Assembly: GCA_021732785.1 (NCBI GenBank) | Contig: JAKFUG010000012.1 | Span: 1-64,000 of the forward strand | Origin: Planctomycetaceae bacterium | GTDB lineage: Bacteria > Planctomycetota > Planctomycetia > Planctomycetales > Planctomycetaceae | Direction of reading: 5' to 3' | DNA length: 64,000 nt | Shown: positions 8,911 through 16,571 of the stretch, in pieces | Position numbering within the stretch: the stretch's first letter is position 1 | Layout: each line of letters starts with the position of its first letter | Notes under the pieces: model-generated | The model's database searches: none | Seen by the model: only the letters and a program-made list of their open reading frames with translations | What the model was told of the DNA's origin: nothing | Made by a program: the position numbers and the translations under genes

Positions 8911-8962
8911 GCACGTTCCAGCACCCCGGCTGCTGCGGAGCAGCCGGGGTGCTGGAACGTGC
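8911..8962. repeat. Perfect 24-bp-arm palindrome
   Basis: A 52-base perfect inverted repeat: arms at 8911-8934 and 8939-8962 around the loop GCGG, beginning GCACGTTCCAGCACCCCGG. It begins one base beyond the stop codon of the minus-strand membrane gene (8964). It may serve as a terminator or be a REP-like element; there is no T-tract on the minus strand. Confidence 0.75.
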
Positions 8963-8963
8963 G

Positions 8964-9662
8964 TCAATCTTTGTCCGATCCCAGATACGAACGATCCAAT
9001 CCGAGAATAATCCGCAAGGAAATGGCGGCGATTCCCAGTGCGATTCCCAGCATGATCGCCCGTTGCCCGGCGGTGGTGAAGACCGCCATGATCACGCCCG
9101 TCATCCCCGGAAAGGTGAGCGCGGACATCGATTCCGGCACCCACGAGGTCAACACGGTTCCCGCATAAGTCCGCCCGAGGAGCACGATGAAAGCCGTTAC
9201 GAGCAACAGCATGGCTTCGACATTCTTCGCCCGGAATGCCCGGAATGCTGCCGACGCCACGTAGAACGCCAGCAGGGAAAACATCGTCGCGATAATCGGC
9301 GACATGATGTACTCGTACAGCCACCACAGGCCGCCTCCTTCTTCCAGATAGTTTCCCGACCACGCGTAATCGGGAAACTTCTCGGCCGCGGGGACGCCCC
9401 ATTTCGTCATCCCTACGAACACGGTGACCAGAAACGCCACTAGCGTAACCGCCGAGAATCCCCAGCCCGCCTGTTGATGAGCGACCTTTTTCAAATGGTG
9501 CAGGCACAGGTTCGTGCCGCCGATGAGAAACGCGATGGCGGCGAGAATCGTAAACCAGATCTCGGCGGTCTGCTGCCACTTCTGCGCGGGCGGAATGAAG
9601 AACGCGATGATCATCACCGTGCCGCTGACCCCGGCAATCACGGCGGGAATGGTTCGTTTCAT
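8964..9662 (-). CDS. Multi-pass membrane protein, third gene of an uncharacterised cassette
   Basis: 232 residues from the ATG at 9662, whose A is shared with the TGA of the upstream gene (TGATG), so translation is probably coupled. Hydrophobic segments are visible at about 7-23 (VIAGVSGTVMIIAFFI), 31-50, 62-82, 112-134, 143-163 and 187-215, giving six or so membrane spans. A loop GVPAAEKFPDYAWSG...GGGLWWLYEYIMSP lies between spans 3 and 4. No known family is recognised. It is the last gene of three with almost no spacing, so it is likely a subunit of one membrane complex with the two proteins encoded upstream. Confidence 0.75.
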   Translation of the reverse strand: MKRTIPAVIAGVSGTVMIIAFFIPPAQKWQQTAEIWFTILAAIAFLIGGTNLCLHHLKKVAHQQAGWGFSAVTLVAFLVTVFVGMTKWGVPAAEKFPDYAWSGNYLEEGGGLWWLYEYIMSPIIATMFSLLAFYVASAAFRAFRAKNVEAMLLLVTAFIVLLGRTYAGTVLTSWVPESMSALTFPGMTGVIMAVFTTAGQRAIMLGIALGIAAISLRIILGLDRSYLGSDKD

Positions 9663-10957
9663 CACGCGCCCCCTTTGTTGAGAATCACTTCGCGGAAGTA
9701 GTGGTACGCCTCGGCCGCCACTCCTTGCGGCTGAAACACCGTCCAAGTTGCCAGGAGGCAACCGCCCAGCAGCAGCACCGTGGCGAGGACTTTGCCCGCG
9801 TCCTGTCCCTTCAGCGTGCCGAGCTGCTGCGGTTCGCGCGACAGATATGCCGACGCTGCGAAGAGTTCTTCACCGAGCAAGGTGTAATCACACGCGGCGA
9901 CGAAGAACGGCAACTGCGACGCTTCGGCGGTCCCGGCGATCTGAATCGCACCGACGCCATTACCGGTTTCGGCCAACAGCAATGATTCTGCGAAGAACTT
10001 GCCGAGGAAGAAACACGCGGCCGGTTTTTCGCGCGTCATCCAGCCGCACACATAGGCGACGTAACCGAATTGCTCGTCGGTAACATAGTAGATGCGGTCG
10101 GGATTGAAGCTCTCGGGGCGACCGGCTTCGAGGCATGCCGCTTCGCAACTTTCCTGAGCGGCCGTCATCACCAGCGACCGCGACGTCGGCACTTCGAGCG
10201 CCGCATCGTATTCGGCCGCCGTCTTGGCCACCTTCGACAACACCGTCAGCCCGGCGACCGTTTCGATTTGATCGAGATCCATAATCCCCGGCACGAACAA
10301 CATCGGCCGGCCCATTTCGGTCGCGCGACCAACGGCTTCATCGAGCGCGGTGAGCGCGGCAATCGGCCGGACATAAATCGACGCCCCCCGCTTGGCAAGC
10401 TCGGTGCAGACGATCACCGAACCGCACACAAACGCCACAATCGCCCCGAACCACAACCGCCGAGTGTCGACCCATTGCATGATCGGTTGGAATGGCTCCG
10501 CGGTCTCCGCCAATGGGGATGTCGCTCCCTCGGGACCGAGCGCGACCACACGGTAGCGATACTTCTTGCCGGGTTCGCAATTGGTATCTTCGAACGTTTC
10601 ATTCTTTGCGGAAACCTTCGCAATCGACGACCATTCGCCCCCGTCGACCTGTCGAAAAATCTCACACTGAATCGCGCGTTCCGGTTGATCGTCCGGTGAT
10701 AACGACCAAGTGACAATCAGCCCATTCGCGGCATCGTTCGGACGGTCTTTCACGACGAGGTTCGTCGGCGGAGCAACTTCGGTGGCAGAGGCTGATGAGG
10801 TCGAGAACGCAGTCCAACAGAGAAATCCGAAGCACGAAATCCGAAATCCGAAGGAAATCCAAACTGGTAAATTCGAAACATGCGGAATCCACATTTTCCC
10901 CTTGGGATTTCGTGCTTTCTTCGGATTTCGGATTTCGGATTTCGGACTTCTCATCAT
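9662..10957 (-). CDS. Membrane protein with fibronectin type III domain (DUF6754-like), second gene of the cassette
   Basis: 431 residues. The start ATGATG follows the TAG of the upstream gene with no gap, and an SD-like AAGGA sits in the end of that gene. Residues about 1-52 are largely encoded by a dispersed repeat (10822-10950) that supplies the hydrophobic signal-like stretch VWISFGFRISCFGFLCW. An FnIII domain follows (APPTNLVVKDRPND to about 155), then a membrane span (LWFGAIVAFVCGSVIVC), a long cytoplasmic-type domain (ALTALDEAVGRATEMGRPML, SRSLVMTAAQESCEAACLEAG) and a C-terminal span (KVLATVLLLGGCLLATW). The middle domain resembles DUF6754; function unknown. An internal ATG at 10894 with AAGGGG before it is an alternative start. 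Confidence 0.7.
   Translation of the reverse strand: MMRSPKSEIRNPKKARNPKGKMWIPHVSNLPVWISFGFRISCFGFLCWTAFSTSSASATEVAPPTNLVVKDRPNDAANGLIVTWSLSPDDQPERAIQCEIFRQVDGGEWSSIAKVSAKNETFEDTNCEPGKKYRYRVVALGPEGATSPLAETAEPFQPIMQWVDTRRLWFGAIVAFVCGSVIVCTELAKRGASIYVRPIAALTALDEAVGRATEMGRPMLFVPGIMDLDQIETVAGLTVLSKVAKTAAEYDAALEVPTSRSLVMTAAQESCEAACLEAGRPESFNPDRIYYVTDEQFGYVAYVCGWMTREKPAACFFLGKFFAESLLLAETGNGVGAIQIAGTAEASQLPFFVAACDYTLLGEELFAASAYLSREPQQLGTLKGQDAGKVLATVLLLGGCLLATWTVFQPQGVAAEAYHYFREVILNKGGA
10822..10950. repeat. Dispersed ATCCGAAAT inverted repeat inside a gene
   Basis: Left arm 10822-10860 contains tandem GAAATCCGAA units. Right arm 10905-10950 contains TTTCGGATTTCGGATTTCGG. The same family lies intergenically at 35099-35252. 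Here it overlaps the first codons of the FnIII membrane gene. Confidence 0.75.
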
Positions 10958-12082
10958 CTATCCTTCGATGAGTTCCACGTTGGCTCGGGGGACCGTGACC
11001 GTTTCGCCGCGCGCGAGCGTGACGGTCACCACGCGGGCTTTGGATTCGGACGCTAACACCGCGGGTTCGGAGGGCATCGTCGCGACGGTCCCAAGGGAGC
11101 CGAACTCGGGTTCACGGATCACGCGCACTGGAGCGCCAATGACGAGTTGGCCTTCTTCGCGATCCTTAATGGCCGTCTTTGCCACCGGCGCATCGACGGG
11201 AATGAGAATTTCCGGCCGCAACACACCCGCGCGAATCTGTGTAGTGCCGTTGACCGAAGCGTGATGTCCCGCATGGCTGCGCAGGAGATCGAAGGTGCGG
11301 TGGGCCATCGCGATGTCGCCGAAGCCTTCGGTGATGATGATCGACAGACCGATGGCTTCGTTGCCGGTGATGGCGACGCCGAGATCGTAACCGAGAATCT
11401 CGCGGAGGTCCTGGTCATCGATTCCCCCTGTCACCACCGCAGCGACGCCGAGTTGCTGGGCTTTCCGGATCGCCGCCTGGGTCACCCGTCGGCCGCCGAT
11501 GATGATCTTGCCGCGGAGATCACCGGTCAGCTTGTCTTCGTGCAGGTCTTCGTCGTGTTTCGCACACACCGGATGAATGACGCCATACGCTTCACCGCCG
11601 ATGCCGAAGATCCCTTGAATCACCGCGGCGTCGGCTTCGATCACGGCTCCCTCGTTCGGCAGCACCTCGACCACCGTCCCCGTGAGATAGGCCCGCACCT
11701 GCACCCGCAGCGGCTCACCGCGGACGATCATCATGCCGGTGACTGTGGAAATCGATTCCACGGTGCCACCAACGGACGATTTCACTTCCGAGGAGAAGAG
11801 TCCGAACAGCCCTTTCGATTGCGCAACGATCTGTCCGACAGAGACAACATCTCCGGCTTTGATCAGCAGATGTTTCGCCAGTTCCCCCGCTGGGACACCG
11901 AGCAGTTTGGCGACATTCACCGGCGTCGCATCCCCCGGCATCGCGGCCTCGGCGATCACCTCTTCGGCCCGCACCTTCACGCCGACCTTGACGCGCACGT
12001 CCCCCGGAATGGGCAACACCCGGCGACAACGCCAGCGCGTCCACGGGGTGACCTTCAATCCGGGGGTGTAGCCTTGTGCCAT
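10958..12082 (-). CDS. Barrel-sandwich/hybrid-domain protein, first gene of the cassette
   Basis: 374 residues, no signal peptide and no membrane span. The N-terminal half reads like a duplicated biotinyl/barrel-sandwich hybrid domain of the RnfC or KOW type: RRVLPIPGDVRVKVGVKVRAE, LLIKAGDVVSVGQIVAQSKG, SSVGGTVESISTVTGMMIVRG, YLTGTVVEVLPNEGAVIEAD. A middle domain (GKIIIGGRRVTQAAIRKAQQLG, AAVVTGGIDDQDLREILGYD, LSIIITEGFGDIAMAHRTFDLL) looks Rossmann-like. The C-terminus has another beta-barrel (GQLVIGAPVRVIREPEFGSL) ending in an IEG tail. No named family is recognised. The stop abuts the start of the FnIII membrane gene, so the two are almost certainly co-translated. Confidence 0.75.
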   Translation of the reverse strand: MAQGYTPGLKVTPWTRWRCRRVLPIPGDVRVKVGVKVRAEEVIAEAAMPGDATPVNVAKLLGVPAGELAKHLLIKAGDVVSVGQIVAQSKGLFGLFSSEVKSSVGGTVESISTVTGMMIVRGEPLRVQVRAYLTGTVVEVLPNEGAVIEADAAVIQGIFGIGGEAYGVIHPVCAKHDEDLHEDKLTGDLRGKIIIGGRRVTQAAIRKAQQLGVAAVVTGGIDDQDLREILGYDLGVAITGNEAIGLSIIITEGFGDIAMAHRTFDLLRSHAGHHASVNGTTQIRAGVLRPEILIPVDAPVAKTAIKDREEGQLVIGAPVRVIREPEFGSLGTVATMPSEPAVLASESKARVVTVTLARGETVTVPRANVELIEG

Positions 12083-12147
12083 CGAGGGGAAATCCGAAAT
12101 TCGATTGTCGAAGATTTATCGTTTCGCCACTTCACACGACGGTATTC

Positions 12148-12795
12148 TCAGTTTGCATTGGAAGAGAGGACCTTGATCAATATTTTCCGAAAGCGGACGC
12201 CGCTGTGGGATTGTAAGAGAATCGGGCCTGGTTGATCTTCATCCCGGTCGATGGCACCCGCTGTGGGCTCTTTGAGTTTGGCAGTACGGATAACAGCGAT
12301 GCGGTTGATCATGACACTGACACGATCACCTTTGATTCGTACGGAAAGTTCATTCCAAGTGTTCGCGCCTTTGTAGGTGTTCACAACGCGATCAACGGGG
12401 ATTTGCCCCCAGATGGCTCCCGTTTTCCGCAACAGACTCGATTCCGAGCCATCGAGCAATTGCACTTCATACCGGCCCCGCAAATAGACTCCCGAATTGC
12501 CCTCTTTCGGCAAGTTAAACTCGAGGCTCAAATCGAAGTCTCGGTACTTATCCTTGGTCATCAAATTTGCCCCGCGCTGGCCGTTCGCCAATACTCCCCC
12601 TAGTGCTTTCCAATTGGTTATTTCGCGACCATCTTCAGATTGCCACAAGTCCAATTTGTCTTTGAGCAAATCTACGGACTCACTATCTTTGGGATCAATT
12701 GAAGGAAGTCCGATATCGTCCTCAGCGAAGGCTGACGAATTTAGACACGCGAGGAATAGGAACACAGTGAACGGTTTCAGACAGTTTGTTTTCAC
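12148..12795 (-). CDS. Exported DUF1080 (3-keto-disaccharide hydrolase-like) protein
   Basis: 215 residues from a GTG at 12795; an ATG at 12846 would put 17 charged residues before the signal peptide. The signal is LKPFTVFLFLACLNSSAFA. The rest is a concanavalin-like DUF1080 domain: WQSEDGREITNWKALGGVLA, YRDFDLSLEFNLPKEGNSGVYLRG-type strand, YEVQLLDG, GAIWGQIPV, WNELSVRIKGDRVSVMINR and GPILLQSHSGVRFRKI. Family members bind or hydrolyse oxidised disaccharides outside the cytoplasm; many paralogues exist per planctomycete genome. It is separated from the cassette downstream by 65 bases. Confidence 0.8.
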   Translation of the reverse strand: MKTNCLKPFTVFLFLACLNSSAFAEDDIGLPSIDPKDSESVDLLKDKLDLWQSEDGREITNWKALGGVLANGQRGANLMTKDKYRDFDLSLEFNLPKEGNSGVYLRGRYEVQLLDGSESSLLRKTGAIWGQIPVDRVVNTYKGANTWNELSVRIKGDRVSVMINRIAVIRTAKLKEPTAGAIDRDEDQPGPILLQSHSGVRFRKILIKVLSSNAN

Positions 12796-12875
12796 GATGG
12801 CTTTCGACTTTCTCTTGTCGCTGTGAGGTGGAACTCGCGGACTCATTCCACCCTACAATGATTCTGGTTGAAAGC

Positions 12876-12903
12876 ACCCGTCGCTTGCGCTTCGGGCTCG
12901 TCA
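12876..12903. repeat. Half-copy of the GCGCTTCGGGCTCG repeat
   Basis: The run CGCTTGCGCTTCGGGCTCGT matches one arm of the inverted repeat at 40139-40214. It lies just beyond the glmL-like stop codon. Confidence 0.45.
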
Positions 12904-14724
12904 CGGATACATCTCCACGACGCGGTTCCATTGCTGCACCTGTTGTTGACACGCGCGGCGGTCCTCGGGCAATGTAAGCGATCTTCCACGCGCGTCGAAG
13001 ATCACGCCGACGGTGCCGCCGTGGATGATCGCTTCGTGACGTTTGCCGGGGCCGCTGCCGACGTCGAAACCGCGAGACGGTTCCAGCACGACAGTGGCAG
13101 TTTCACCGATACCGAGCGGCCAGTACAGGAGTTCGCCAAACTTCGCTTCGCCCAGGGCCTGAATACCGCCGGTGAATTGATATTTGCAGCACGGTTGCCC
13201 CGGCTTACCGGTTCCTTTCGGGGCGATGCACGTGCCGAGGTAGATGAGGCAGTCGCGCTGGAAGACTTCCATTGCCGCCCGGGGGTGGACCTGCGCGAGG
13301 ACGCCGAGGTGGGGCATCATGAAGATGCTGTCCTTGGCGAGTCGCGTGATCCCTTCCGGCTCGAAGGCGTCGATGAGCATCATCGCCGTCTGCACCATCC
13401 GCGGGGCGTGCGACAACACGCCGCCGGACGCGACCAACAGGTCGAGCCGCATGTTGTCGATGAGCGAGGATTGCCCGGTCTGCTGCGCGAACGCATCGCC
13501 GACCGTGCGCTGCTTCTGCACGCCGGACAGTCCCACCGCGAACTGCCGGTGCTGCACGTACGCCAGCCGCAGGGCTTCGCGCGAGACCGCCTGTTCGAAC
13601 ATCAGGGCATCGAGCGTCTGCGGGATCGTCGTCGGGCGGATCATCTTGTTCTTCACGCGATTCCGCAGCTCGCGCTCGTCGCAATCAAACGGCACCCATC
13701 GCAAAATCTTTGGCAGCGTCGCTTCCGCACAGACATTCGAGATCGAATAACTCATGCCGAGATTCGCGCTCACCGTCCGGTTGAAGGCCCCGTCGAACAC
13801 GCTGAAGACGTCGGTCGTCGCGCCGCCGATGTCGACACCGACAACGTTGATGTTGTCCTGTTTCGCGATCGTTTGCAGAATCTCGCCCACCGCACCGGGC
13901 GTCGGCATGATTGGGGCATCGGCCCAGGCGATCAGCTTTTCATAACCCGGCGCGTGAGCCATCACGTGTTCGAGGAACAGGTCGTGAATGGCATCCCGCG
14001 CGGGGCCGAGGTTTTCCCGCTCCATCGTTGGCCGCAGGTTGGGGACGATCGACAGTTCGACTTCGTGCTTGAAGACGTCGGCCACAAGATTGGCCGCGTC
14101 TTTGTTCCCCGCATAAATCACCGGCATGCGGTATTGCCCGCCGAACCGTGGCTGCGGCTTCGCGGGGGCGATGAGTTCCGCAATCTGGACGACATGCGAA
14201 GTCGTGCCGCCGTCGGTGCCACCGGAGACGAGAATCATATCGGGCCGCAGATCGCGGATGCGCTGAATCTGTTCGTGCGGCTTGCGCTTGTCGTTCGAGG
14301 CGAGCACATCCATCACGATCGCCCCGGCCCCGAGCGCGGCACGCTGCGCGCTCGCGCCGGTCATCTCGCGGACGACCCCGGCGACGAGCATCTGCAACCC
14401 GCCACCGGCGCTGGAGGTCGAAATGTAGATGTCGCAGCCATCTTTACCATTGCTGGGACGAATCAGCACGCCGTTTTCGTCAACCAGTTTTCGACCCGCG
14501 AGTTCGCCGACTTCGGTGGCCGCGTTGATGACGCCGACGGTCACGTCCGCGGCGGGTTCTTCGACAGTGGTCGGAGCTTCCCCACGATAAGTTTGCCGAT
14601 AGGTCCCATCGATCTTTTCAATGAGAATGGCTTTGGTCGTCGTGCTGCCGCAGTCGGTGGCGAGAATCACGTTGAGCGATTCCGGATCGATGGGCTTCTT
14701 CGGCGTCGCGGGCGGGGTGGTCAT
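12901..14724 (-). CDS. glmL: Glutamate mutase L (GlmL/MutL-like) ATPase
   Basis: 607 residues. The protein belongs to the acetate/sugar kinase-Hsp70-actin superfamily: phosphate-1 motif LATDCGSTTTKAILIEK near residue 22, CDIYISTSSAGGGLQMLVAG, LVSGGTDGGTTSHVVQIAEL, and a second phosphate motif VVGVDIGGATTDVFSVF near 290. GlmL is found with B12-dependent glutamate mutase genes and is thought to act as an assembly or reactivation factor, but no mutase subunit is in this window. Start: ATG overlapping the upstream TGA (ATGA) with GGGAGG nine bases before. It is co-translated with the 140-residue protein upstream. A distinct cellular role in planctomycetes is possible. Confidence 0.85.
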   Translation of the reverse strand: MTTPPATPKKPIDPESLNVILATDCGSTTTKAILIEKIDGTYRQTYRGEAPTTVEEPAADVTVGVINAATEVGELAGRKLVDENGVLIRPSNGKDGCDIYISTSSAGGGLQMLVAGVVREMTGASAQRAALGAGAIVMDVLASNDKRKPHEQIQRIRDLRPDMILVSGGTDGGTTSHVVQIAELIAPAKPQPRFGGQYRMPVIYAGNKDAANLVADVFKHEVELSIVPNLRPTMERENLGPARDAIHDLFLEHVMAHAPGYEKLIAWADAPIMPTPGAVGEILQTIAKQDNINVVGVDIGGATTDVFSVFDGAFNRTVSANLGMSYSISNVCAEATLPKILRWVPFDCDERELRNRVKNKMIRPTTIPQTLDALMFEQAVSREALRLAYVQHRQFAVGLSGVQKQRTVGDAFAQQTGQSSLIDNMRLDLLVASGGVLSHAPRMVQTAMMLIDAFEPEGITRLAKDSIFMMPHLGVLAQVHPRAAMEVFQRDCLIYLGTCIAPKGTGKPGQPCCKYQFTGGIQALGEAKFGELLYWPLGIGETATVVLEPSRGFDVGSGPGKRHEAIIHGGTVGVIFDARGRSLTLPEDRRACQQQVQQWNRVVEMYP

Positions 14725-15143
14725 GCGCGTTCGCCTCCCACCACCGGTTCGCGGGCTTCATTCGCGGCTTGCAGACTCGACACGACGAACTCCACGCCGC
14801 CGGGTCTTTCCAGCAAATCGGCGAGGATCTTTAATCCCGCCGCATTCGTGACCGCTGCGAACCACGGTTCCACAAACCGCAGGGCCTGCCCGCCGAGACC
14901 ACCGAGCGGCCGCGTCGATTCGAGCATCACCAGCGCAGGTAGCGTCATCCCCCGCCGGGCAATTTCTTTGGCCACACGTTCGACCAGTTCGCGCTCGTCG
15001 ATCGTCGGCGAAAAGCTCTCCGCTGACTCCACTGCAAACGCATGCCGCAGCCAGTTCCGCAATCCGCCCGCCTCGACAGGAACGACATTCTCACGACACC
15101 GCAGAATACCAACTCGCCCAGCGAATGGCGATGAAACGGACAT
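14721..15143 (-). CDS. Small hypothetical protein coupled to glmL
   Basis: 140 residues, no signal or strong membrane span. The central stretch LPALVMLESTRPLGGLGGQA followed by LRFVEPWFAAVTNAAGLK is amphipathic and might lie on a membrane or protein surface. It shares ATGA with glmL, which implies a partner protein. The ATG lies directly at the edge of a 106-base palindrome (15144-15249), so there is no ordinary Shine-Dalgarno site. No family was recognised. A role as regulator or adaptor of the GlmL-like ATPase is an inference from coupling only. Confidence 0.65.
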   Translation of the reverse strand: MSVSSPFAGRVGILRCRENVVPVEAGGLRNWLRHAFAVESAESFSPTIDERELVERVAKEIARRGMTLPALVMLESTRPLGGLGGQALRFVEPWFAAVTNAAGLKILADLLERPGGVEFVVSSLQAANEAREPVVGGERA

Positions 15144-15249
15144 CGTTTAGCCGCGACCCGGAGTCCGCGGAGGGAAGCGATCGCGTGGAGCACGCGGCGC
15201 GTGTTGTGCGCTCCACACGAGCGCTCCCCTACCGGGTCGCGGCTAAACG
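15144..15249. repeat. 106-base palindromic element abutting a start codon
   Basis: Terminal arms of 18 perfectly paired bases (CGTTTAGCCGCGACCCGG at 15144-15161; its complement at 15232-15249), with further internal pairing between GTGGAGCAC at about 15185 and GTGCGCTCCAC near 15206. It separates the TatD gene stop from the start of the small glmL partner. It has the look of a non-autonomous REP/MITE-like element. Confidence 0.8.
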
Positions 15250-15262
15250 GCGTTCTCACCGT

Positions 15263-16057
15263 TTATGTCAATACGCTGTCGGATGCGGGCAACCGAAACA
15301 CGCGACGGGCGTTCGCCGACGTCATGCGGGCGAGTTCGTCTTTCTCGACGTGGCGGACATCGGCCAGGAAGTCGCATGTGTGGCGGACGTATGCCGGTTC
15401 GTTCCGCTTGCCGCGATGGGGTGCCGGGGCGAGATACGGGGCATCGGTCTCGACGAGCAAGCGGTCGGCTGGCACGGTTGCCGCGACTTTGCGCAGGTCG
15501 TCGTTTCGCTTGAACGTGAGCATCCCGGCGAAAGAAAGAGACATGCCGAGCTTCAGGCATTCGTCCGCGGTGGCTTGATCGCCACAGAAACTGTGCATGA
15601 CACCATTCAGCGGCCCCTCTGCCGCATGCCGCCGCAGCACGGCGACGACATCGGCTTCCGCATCACGGCAGTGAACGACAAAGGGCAGGTTGAGCTTCTG
15701 CGATAAGGCAATATGTCGATCGAAGAACTCGATTTGCTGCTCGATCGGAACGTAATCCCAATAGCGGTCGAGGCCGGTTTCCCCGATGCCGACGACTTTG
15801 GGCTGCTGGGCGAGCACTGCAATTTCCTCGAAATCGGTCGGGGCGGCCGTTTGTACGTAATTCGGCTGGATGCCCACGACGGCGAACAGCGACGCATGCT
15901 TGTGCGCGAGTTCGACCGCCCGGCGGCTGGACTCGAGCGTGATCCCGACGACCAGCATCTGGCGGACACCTGCGGCGACGGCGCGGGTGATGGCATCATT
16001 CTGATCGGACGTAAAAGCGTCCTCGTTCAGATGGCAGTGCGTGTCGACCCAATCCAT
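15263..16057 (-). CDS. TatD family metal-dependent hydrolase
   Basis: 264 residues, typical length. The TIM-barrel metal ligands are present: H7 and H9 in DTHCH, E93 in GIGETGLD, H129 in VVHCRDA, H155 in MHSFCG and D205 in LLVETDAPYL. Family members are 3'-5' exonucleases or other phosphodiesterase-type hydrolases that are active on DNA. The start MDWVDTHCHLN is the family-like one; an in-frame GTG-type start four codons upstream exists. It lies downstream of the complex I genes on the same strand, with 59 bases between it and the preceding small gene. Confidence 0.9.
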   Translation of the reverse strand: MDWVDTHCHLNEDAFTSDQNDAITRAVAAGVRQMLVVGITLESSRRAVELAHKHASLFAVVGIQPNYVQTAAPTDFEEIAVLAQQPKVVGIGETGLDRYWDYVPIEQQIEFFDRHIALSQKLNLPFVVHCRDAEADVVAVLRRHAAEGPLNGVMHSFCGDQATADECLKLGMSLSFAGMLTFKRNDDLRKVAATVPADRLLVETDAPYLAPAPHRGKRNEPAYVRHTCDFLADVRHVEKDELARMTSANARRVFRLPASDSVLT

Positions 16058-16116
16058 GCGGATGACCAATACGGTAAGAGGATCCCCGCGACTATGGGTC
16101 GCCGGGCAGTCCCATC

Positions 16117-16569
16117 CTACCGCGCGGCGGTCGCCGGAATCGACGGTGAGAGAAGCGCCGTCAGCGCTGAGGCCACCTGTTGCTCTTCCGCCAGAACTTC
16201 GCGCAGCACCGTCACGGCTTCCGCGTCATCGATGCAGGTGTGAACGGCTTCATCGAGTTCCGCGACGAGCGCGGCCTGCGATTCGCGGAGCTTGGGAACG
16301 AAGTAGTTCCACCCGAGAAAATGGAGATCGCCATAATCGGTGGGGTAAACGCCGAAGTCGATGGGCCAGTTGCGGACGACCAGCAGGTCCACGAGCTTGC
16401 CGACCGACTCCCGTTGACGGGCCGCGAGTCGTGCCATTTCATCGCCGAGCGCACCGGTCTTGGCCCACGGTGAGACTTCCGCCGCATATTGCAGCAGGCT
16501 GCGACCGAGGTCGACGACCACTTCATTGAGCTTCGCGTTGTGCGCAATCACCGCCACCGGAGAACCCAA
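16117..16569 (-). CDS. Hypothetical all-helical protein after nuoN
   Basis: 150 residues. No ATG fits; TTG at 16569 or GTG at 16557 are the candidate starts, two or fourteen bases past the nuoN stop, so it is likely read on the complex I transcript. The sequence looks like a four-helix bundle (LNEVVVDLGRSLLQYAAEVS, LAARQRESVGKLVDLLVVR, LRESQAALVAELDEAVHTC, AEAVTVLREVLAEEQQVAS) with a central aromatic loop YPTDYGDLHFLGWNYFVPK. It is reminiscent of ferritin-like or iron-binding bundles but no metal motif is clear. Function unknown. Confidence 0.6.
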   Translation of the reverse strand: MGSPVAVIAHNAKLNEVVVDLGRSLLQYAAEVSPWAKTGALGDEMARLAARQRESVGKLVDLLVVRNWPIDFGVYPTDYGDLHFLGWNYFVPKLRESQAALVAELDEAVHTCIDDAEAVTVLREVLAEEQQVASALTALLSPSIPATAAR

Positions 16570-16571
16570 GC

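Noticed and set aside
12868-15150. A 760-codon open frame on the plus strand
   Set aside because: It lies opposite the glmL gene and its partner. Its translation has no domain and looks like the antisense of a G+C-rich coding sequence with strong third-position bias.
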